Shown: piece by piece, positions 57,193-64,000 of the stretch
How positions within the stretch are numbered: position 1 is the first letter of the stretch
Layout of the letters: every line of letters begins with the position of its first letter
Source of the DNA: Paralvinella palmiformis
Lineage: Eukaryota > Annelida > Polychaeta > Terebellida > Alvinellidae
Direction: 5' to 3'
DNA: 64,000 nt
Assembly: GCA_025642065.1 (NCBI GenBank)
Contig: JAODUP010000150.1
Coordinates: forward strand, 62,001-126,000
The notes under the pieces: model-generated
What the model saw: only the letters and a program-made list of their open reading frames with translations
Told to the model about the DNA's origin: nothing
Databases searched by the model: none
Made by a program: the position numbers and the translations under genes

Positions 57193-59614
57193 TTTTAGTA
57201 AGACCTTTCTATACTTAAGAACGTAAACTTATTTCTCTTCAGGGTAGTCACAAGTTATTTCACATTAACAAACACTAATATAATAAATTCTTGAGACTGA
57301 GAACATCCACATTTCTTTTGCTGTCAATTCAATTTTTTTTGACAATGTGACTGTCTGTTCTTGCCACTTGCCTACTTTCTAATGTGTGTGTGTGTGTGTG
57401 TGTCATATTTGCAGCTGACATCTACACTGTGACAACATATTGACTAATAAACAAGAGTCAATTTATTTGATTTAACAAGCAAAATAATACAAGCAAACAT
57501 GCATGTGATTATACTTCATTGACATATAACATATACATAAACTTGTACAGACATTGCATAGACAAGTGATCATACATAAGCTTTGGAATGGCTAATGCTA
57601 GAAATAGGCAGGTCAAAGCTAGGTAAACATTTTAACCTCCCCCGATGGCAAAAAAAGGCTTAATGTGAGGGGACAGAAGAATCCTTAATCACCATAATGA
57701 TATGGTATTGTGGTCATTGTTTATGCTCATATAACGGGCCTCTCACTGAATACATCACATTCCATCAAGATGTATTTCTTTTAAAGCATACATCACATGA
57801 CCTGTATCACATCTAACATGTAGGGCTATGTCTTTGCATGCTTGTCTGTGAAATATACATTTAGCTCACTCATATTGTGCACATCTCCAAGGGTTTCAAA
57901 TTGTTTATTTCAAAGATACATTATCTGAAATATTTTTCAATAGTAAACTAGCAAATTAGGGGGAAATATGAGCTCATCAAATGCTCAAAATATTCATTTT
58001 ATATTAATTATTATTGATACTGAAACAAATCACTGGTGATGTTTCTCATGTATAAGGATAATGTCAACAGATTCACTTGCAGATTCACAATTAACAAATA
58101 CAGTATGGCACATTAAGGAAGACATAATAGTAACATATCTTATTGTTTTATTAATTTTATTGTGAACAAATATTTAGTGTATATTTCATTGTAAGAAAAA
58201 ACAGTTAAATATTAGTTATCTAAGATTTTTAGCTGTTTATGTAACATAATTTTGTAAATGATTTCCATACGGAGAAAGTTCATTTAAATGGCTCCTGTAA
58301 ATACAAGCAAAGAAATGTTACATCAGTAAGATAGGAGTATTCATCTACATATTATGAATACTTTTTTATATAAGACCCTATTTTCCAACACACACACACA
58401 CACACGATCTCGGACAATTTTGAGGCATATACCATGGTGGCGATGCTGCCACCTATGTAGACTAAACAAAACAAATCTTTGCCAATAGGTGGCAGTACCA
58501 CTATAATGTGTTTCTGTAGCAGTGAGAGTTATCATGGGTAAAGTGGAGCGGAGTCAGATCTACAGAAGGGATGTTTTAAAACAAGGAAAGCAACTACAAT
58601 GTAAAAAAATTACATAGAACACCTACCATGATTCAAGTGAAATATGTAAATATTATACGTATTATATATAAATATAATTGTTTGGTCCATTCCAGAGAAT
58701 GACACCGAGCTGTGATAGAACTGGTTTAATGTCATAAACAAATTATCAATTACTATTCTGATGATTTTGGTACCTAATTAATAATTTTATTAATCCGAAG
58801 TCAGACTTAATTAATAAACATTTACTGCAAAAATCTAGATTCAATATGACCATAGATTATCAAAGATTTACATAAATCAATAATCCATAAAGAAATATTG
58901 CTCAAGTAAGTCACTTCTGTTCTATTATTTATGAATATTGACAATATAGCATGTGCCTGAAAGAATCATTATTACCACAAATCTTGGAAAATAGCATTTA
59001 TCCCTCAGACCCATAATAAAGACTCCATCTCGGACCAAATTAGGGTAAAATTGGACATCATAATGTAGCCATATATTATACACAAATAACAATAAATCAG
59101 TTTATAGATCAGTGATGAATACACTAAAATATGTTTTAAATTATTTATAGATCCAAGAGAGTAATAGTCAAAGCTCATTTCATTCACAACATATCACAAA
59201 CATAAGATAACTTCTCTTCATTTTGAGAGAATGAGTACCCCCCCTCAGTTTTATCACATCTTCATCTTAGTGTCTCTAAGATATTTGGGTGCAAACATGA
59301 AACGCTGAGTCAAAGAAAAAAAAATTCCAGAAATTCCATTGGCTGAGACCAGCTTTGTTACAAAACAGATCAATCTTTTACTTGCTAAATATTCAATGTG
59401 AAACATCTTTCTTCTTTTTCTACCAAAATCTTACTTTACTTTTAAGTCATGGTCCTAGTTAAAGTATTTACATTAAAATAGCTTTATTCAATGATGATGT
59501 TTTTTTACACAAACCAAGTTGTCAACAACAGTTAACAACAAGAAAATAAACATCACACAAAGTTTATATCATTGAAGAGCTATTGCTGTGTAAGAGCACC
59601 TACTAACAAATCAT
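57193..59614. other. Intergenic and probable 3' UTR side of the transgelin-like gene
   Basis: A (GT)n tract at 57383-57402 and a (CA)n tract at 58389-58404. On the minus strand AATAAA occurs at 59483-59488, about 127 bp after the transgelin-like stop, and is the likely poly(A) signal. No other gene is seen. Confidence 0.4.
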
Positions 59615-59797
59615 TCAGTCTATGATTTTCCTCTGTTTGCCCATGTTCATCCCTGCCTGACTTGCTCCCTTGTTAGTACCATATTGTAATGAGATGATGC
59701 TCTGGCCCGCTTTCAGCTGCTCCTCAGAAAAATCACGAACATTTTTCTCTGATTTCTTTGGCCAATAACTATCTGGGCCCGCTCCTTTTGACTGAGC
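59615..59797 (-). CDS. Transgelin-like last exon
   Basis: Acceptor GTGTGATACAG on the minus strand. Encodes AQSKGAGPDSYWPKKSEKN through the calponin-like repeat to KIID then TGA (complement of 59615-59617). Confidence 0.92.
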   Translation of the reverse strand, partial: AQSKGAGPDSYWPKKSEKNVRDFSEEQLKAGQSIISLQYGTNKGASQAGMNMGKQRKIID

Positions 59798-62354
59798 CTG
59801 TATCACACAGAGAGTATATATAAATGCACACACACATAGATACACTTGTATCCCTTTTATAAACAACTTAAACCTTATTTATTATTATTAAGGTTATACG
59901 CTGTTTTACAAATTTATCCAATAGACAATTTCCATGACGACTGCGCCATCTAGCGAACGTCAGTTTGTGGGTCTCGTTTCACCGGGCTCGGTGAACCATA
60001 TGCTAAAAACATTCTTATACCAATCATGAGATCACAGAGATCACAATATGTTTCATATATTGATAATATGTCTATTACAGTTCCTAAATTGATGATTTAT
60101 TTTCAGTAATATGTATTTTTTCAGGCAAAAATAAACTGTCAACTTTCCCCAAACAAATAATCTTATCTATTTATAGTAAAAATAATTCTACGTTATGATT
60201 AATAAAACTGAAACTGCTACAAGAACTTGTAGATTGATTTAGTTCTGTGAATCCCCCAAAATGTAAATTTACAAACAATAAGTGAATTACACTTCTTCAT
60301 TGACTGGCAAACCACAGTAGATGTGGACTGCGCATGCGTTGCAGAAATTGTCTATTCATAAAGAGTTTTAACCAAACATTTAGTTTTTTAGATAAAATAT
60401 AAACAAAATAAATCTTTCTAATAGTTGCAATGAAATTACAAACTAATTCAAGTAAAATTTTATAAATGCAAGAAATCATACCATTGTAATTTTGTACTTT
60501 GATGTACACAAATATTTAAGTGACTCATTTAAAGATATAATACATCATCTCCAAAACGTATCAGAACAACATACCTCAATGCCTAATGCACGTAGACAAA
60601 CACAGACCTGAGCAAGATTCAAAGCCCCCTTCTCATGAACAGATTCTGTGGGAAATGTGTATGTATCAGGGATACCATATTCTACGACTAACTTAGAAAA
60701 CATCGCAATACGTTCTCTCTCTCGCATCACACGCATTGCTTCTATCTTTGGCGTCTGAAAAGTCTTCTCGTTCCAGTTAATTTTTCCTGGATACAATTTG
60801 TCAATTAATCTGGAAAAATTAAATAGATGTATATTTGCTACGGATTGAACAACATATTTATTGATCACTGGATAATGATGATGGTTATAATCAGCACCAA
60901 GAGCACATCATCATCATCATCACAATGATTACATCGAACACAATTATCTTAGCCACCAATGCCATCACTAAGATGATAATGAACAACAACAATAACGACA
61001 ATGACAACAATAACACGTAAAAACACAACAACAAACATTCCCATCTTTATCCCGATTAGTATCATTATCATCACTGTCATGATGTAAACATAGCTAAAGT
61101 GTAAACATTTATCATGTTTTATCAAATATTATGTTGCCCGATTGCTTTCTCCAGTAAATAATAACAATAGACTGATCCCACTATGACTATGACACCAAGC
61201 GGAAAACGATCGAAGCTCAATGTTAGGTTAAAAAGCTGCGACTCCTCGTGTAGAATCTCGGATTACGAGGGAAATGACAATCCCACCTTTTTTCCACAAC
61301 GAAAACAAATGGATATTTATTTCCGTTCAATCTGATATATTTCCTAGATCTAACTACCAGGTACGTTTAGTTTTGTTGTCTCACATAGGTAAGAAAAATG
61401 TTATATTTCCTCCATGTTTACATTCAATATTAAACATGTGCAGTGTATCAGCCAGCTCATTTACATATAGCTGTATAAAGGCGCAGTTTGTTAAGCCGTG
61501 CTCCTGTCTCATTTCGCCCAGTGACTCGATGTGGGCCGCAGCAGTGATCACGTGATACTGAATATTCATAGTTTTTACACAATCGCCACACTGACAGCGT
61601 TGTTTCTTCAGCAGGATTGTTTACATTTTAACTGACACAAATTTCAGAATAAATACAATATTCTTTTGACAAGTGTGAAAGAAATACAAAAGTGTCACAT
61701 CTCTAGTTTACAATATTTGTGTCCTGAATAAATAAATGCTGGATTCATGGCTTAATTCATGAAAAACAGTGTGACTGTTTGACCAAGAAGATGGCCAGAT
61801 CCGATTTGTTATTTTAACAACGCCTTCAATGAGATCGTATTTTAGGGCACTCTTTACATATACCTGTATATCAAAACATGCGATCTACATTCAGAATAGA
61901 TTCACATATCCAAATATGTGAGTTTGTTCTAGATTGATCATGCCCCTAGCTCAGTCCGAGTATTGAAATCCATCTTGTTTCAAACAGTGCCATTGACTTT
62001 CAAGTTACTGGCCGGTCGGCATATTTTTTGACCTAACAACTTTCCTGGGATCCAAATGCACATGGATAGTGGGATCGGTCTATTGTTCAAAATTTCAAAT
62101 TGGGTTTTATATACATCATAATTTAGGTTTCACTGCGCAGTTCCTTTAAAAGGTTCCAGCAAATAAACTGTTATTTATTTATTATTATTATTTACATACT
62201 TGCACAGTATCATGCCATCCTTGAACAGATTATGAAAGTTGTCTGCTGAAGTATCTATCTGATCTGGATTATCTGGAATCTCTTCCACACCTGTGATACA
62301 ACGAATCCAGTATAAACACTTACGGGCCTCTTCTTGGTCATAGTTGGCTTCAAT
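59615..62354 (-). CDS. Transgelin/calponin-like actin-binding protein, 5' end missing
   Basis: Joined exons on the minus strand: 62354-62200, 60809-60575, 59797-59615; about 190 residues. It has a type 3 calponin-homology domain: IEANYDQEEARKCLYWI, FHNLFKDGMILCKLIDKLYP, FSKLVVEYGIPDTYTFPTE and NLAQVCVCLRALG. Near the C terminus is one calponin-like repeat, ISLQYGTNKGASQAGMNMG followed by KQRK. This is the layout of transgelin (SM22), Drosophila Mp20/Chd64 and related proteins of about 190-200 residues. Family role: binding and bundling actin in muscle and other cells. The conserved first exon (about 15-20 residues with the start Met) is not recognised between 62355 and 64000 and may lie beyond the window. 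Phases are 2 and 0 at the two introns and all consensus sites are good. Confidence 0.9.
60575..60809 (-). CDS. Transgelin-like middle exon
   Basis: Acceptor ATTTTTCCAG, donor GAG/GTATGT. Encodes LIDKLYPGKINWNEKTFQ through LRALGIE, the second half of the calponin-homology domain. Confidence 0.92.
62200..62354 (-). CDS. Transgelin-like exon encoding the start of the CH domain
   Basis: Acceptor TTCTCATCAG, donor AA/GTATGT in phase 2. Encodes IEANYDQEEARKCLYWIRC through GMILC. A longer frame reading upstream from 62426 runs into the intron and its Met is not the start. Confidence 0.9.
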
Positions 62355-63244
62355 CTGATGAGAAATTAACAAAGATTTCAATAATAATGGACTGATCGGA
62401 AACAGCGTTAGCTCAAATACCTCCAAACATCATGTTTGTTAATGAAATAATCACATTTATGGTTACACTAAAGTTGTCACAGTAAAAACAACCATAAGTA
62501 ATAAATGACTGTTATAAACAGACCAAATTATTATGAGCAGAATAAATCTATTCTTCGATATACGTAATCTGAATAAGGATCAGATAGGGTGGAGCTTTTA
62601 ATTAAATTTTATCTGTTTCAGCTTTGATATTGTGATAATTAATATACAACTATATTAGAACCAATTGAATACTGTTAATTGTTCTGATTGCCTACAATGT
62701 CATGTTTATATCAGACAACAGCACCTATCTCTGAAATAATTAGATATTTTAATTTCTATACCACTCATTTTTATTACATCAAACAATATATATAAACATT
62801 AAGTAAAAAGTAACAATTATTAATAAATATAAGAAAACAATCTTCATAAACCATCACCATTTCTGTCATTACATAGTCAAGACTTTTAAGGCCAAATAGA
62901 GACTCTGTTTATCTTTATAAAACTAAAAACCACCATTTGTTTATTTGAAGTCCATGTCAAAGCCAATACAGAAAGTTCTTAGAGTAAGAAGTACAACATT
63001 ACTTTTATCCAAATGAGAATATTGGTTTAGTATATGATATAAACATGGCTCAGAGCTACAGTGGAGTAAATGTGATCGGATCTTGGTTCAAATCTACCAA
63101 CAGCTGGCATTTGATTATTGTCTGATGCGATTAACAAGTATTTTTTAAAGATTTATTCTTGGTTACAAATCTGTAAATAACAGGTAGAAACGTAATATTC
63201 CAGGGGGCGGGGTTGATATTTCAACTAAATCATGGCCTTAATAA

Positions 63245-63291
<47 letters not shown>

Positions 63292-63405
63292 TTGTTTAAA
63301 TTGAGTGCTTAGAATTGTGTAAAAGAACCAAACCTGACTCTTTCTAACATTTTGATAAAACAAACAATCAGAAAGTTATTATATCATAACTTACTTCAGC
63401 AATAG
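62355..63405. other. Probable first intron of the transgelin-like gene
   Basis: AT-rich with a (CA)n(TA)n tract at 63243-63288 and a weak tRNA-like segment near 63045-63120. No first exon recognised. Confidence 0.4.
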
Positions 63406-63748
63406 CAGACAGGGGTCAATTCCAATTGGATTTGATGAATTGGAATTTGCTACAAAAAAGTTAATCCACAAATTAATTTACCCTTTAATTTTTTAATTCA
63501 GAAATATTTCTTCCATGACAATCCTATTTGAATCCAGGACAAAACCCCACTCGGACAAAACCCCATTAGGAAAAAAAAACACTCAGACATAACCCCACTC
63601 TTAAAATAATATTTAATAAATGTTTGCTGTTGATTGATTGATTAATTAAATAATCATTTTTATTATTACATACAACATTTATATAGCACTCTCCATAATA
63701 TTGTACAACATGTTCAAAAGTGCTTTACATGTAAAATAAGACTTAAAT

Positions 63749-63787
<39 letters not shown>

Positions 63788-64000
63788 TTGAAGAATATAT
63801 ATATATGTGTGTGTGTGTGTAGTAGTAGTAGAAGGCTTCATGTAATTGCTAATGGTATCACATCCACATTATCCCTGACAGTAGCAGTGGTGGCTTCTTT
63901 TATAATTGGTACATGCATTCCAGCAACAGATCAAAATGCCACTGCAATTATGAATTAGTCATGAAAGGATCATCCCTGACATCAATATTAGATGGATTTA
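63406..64000. mobile_element. Second copy of the hAT-type element, running off the window
   Basis: Begins CAGACAGGGGTCAATTCC, close to the left end at 2129. It continues with GAATTGGAATTTGCTAC and AATTTACCCTTTAATTTTTT, as in the element at 2129-3378. Its right end is outside the window or lost. A family B SINE fragment lies at 63665-63735 and an (AT)n(GT)n tract at 63752-63821. Confidence 0.55.

Noticed and set aside
63383..63410. Possible first exon of the transgelin-like gene ending GCTGAA/GTAAGT on the minus strand
   Set aside because: The coding side falls at once into the hAT element end starting at 63406 and gives no N terminus resembling the family.

Overview
The window looks like AT-rich nuclear DNA of an animal, most likely a mollusc or related lophotrochozoan. 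Genes are split by GT-AG introns and embedded in tRNA-derived SINEs, LINE fragments, DNA-transposon relics (hAT, pogo/Tigger, THAP/P-like), satellites and many (AT)n, (GT)n and (CT)n microsatellites. The clade is inferred from gene structure and repeat style, not from a marker gene.

Layout. 1-9.7 kb is repeat-rich: a LINE relic carrying a nested SINE, an hAT element with a perfect 8-bp target duplication, a 67-bp satellite and a pogo-type element with 15-bp inverted ends. 9.7-21 kb holds an 11-exon plus-strand gene for a Polycomb-group Scm-like protein (two MBT repeats, SLED, SAM; about 618 residues). 26.3-29.2 kb holds gene A: a TATA-like promoter with a CRE/AP-1 cluster, a 5' UTR intron and an intronless 645-codon reading frame. 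30.9-42.3 kb (minus) holds a predicted four-exon single-pass membrane protein of 209 residues; its introns carry THAP, pogo, LINE and SINE relics. 43-44.5 kb is a broken RTE-type LINE. 47.2-54.1 kb holds gene B, a three-exon paralogue of gene A with an N-myristoylation-type N terminus and a long 15-residue repeat tail. A gypsy-type LTR retrotransposon lies antisense in its first intron, ending exactly at the splice acceptor. 52.9-55.2 kb runs from coding 45-bp repeats into a non-coding 38-bp satellite. 59.6-62.4 kb (minus) holds three exons of a transgelin/calponin-like gene whose first exon was not found. A second hAT copy begins near the right edge.

The Scm-like protein would act in nuclear Polycomb silencing and the transgelin-like protein on actin; these are conserved genes with no evident functional link. 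The most novel content is the gene A/gene B pair. They share at least four modules in different copy number and I cannot assign them to a known family. One copy appears membrane-anchored and the other does not, and gene A has an apparently inducible promoter. All exon models rest on splice consensus, intron phase and homology recognised by eye; no transcript evidence was available.
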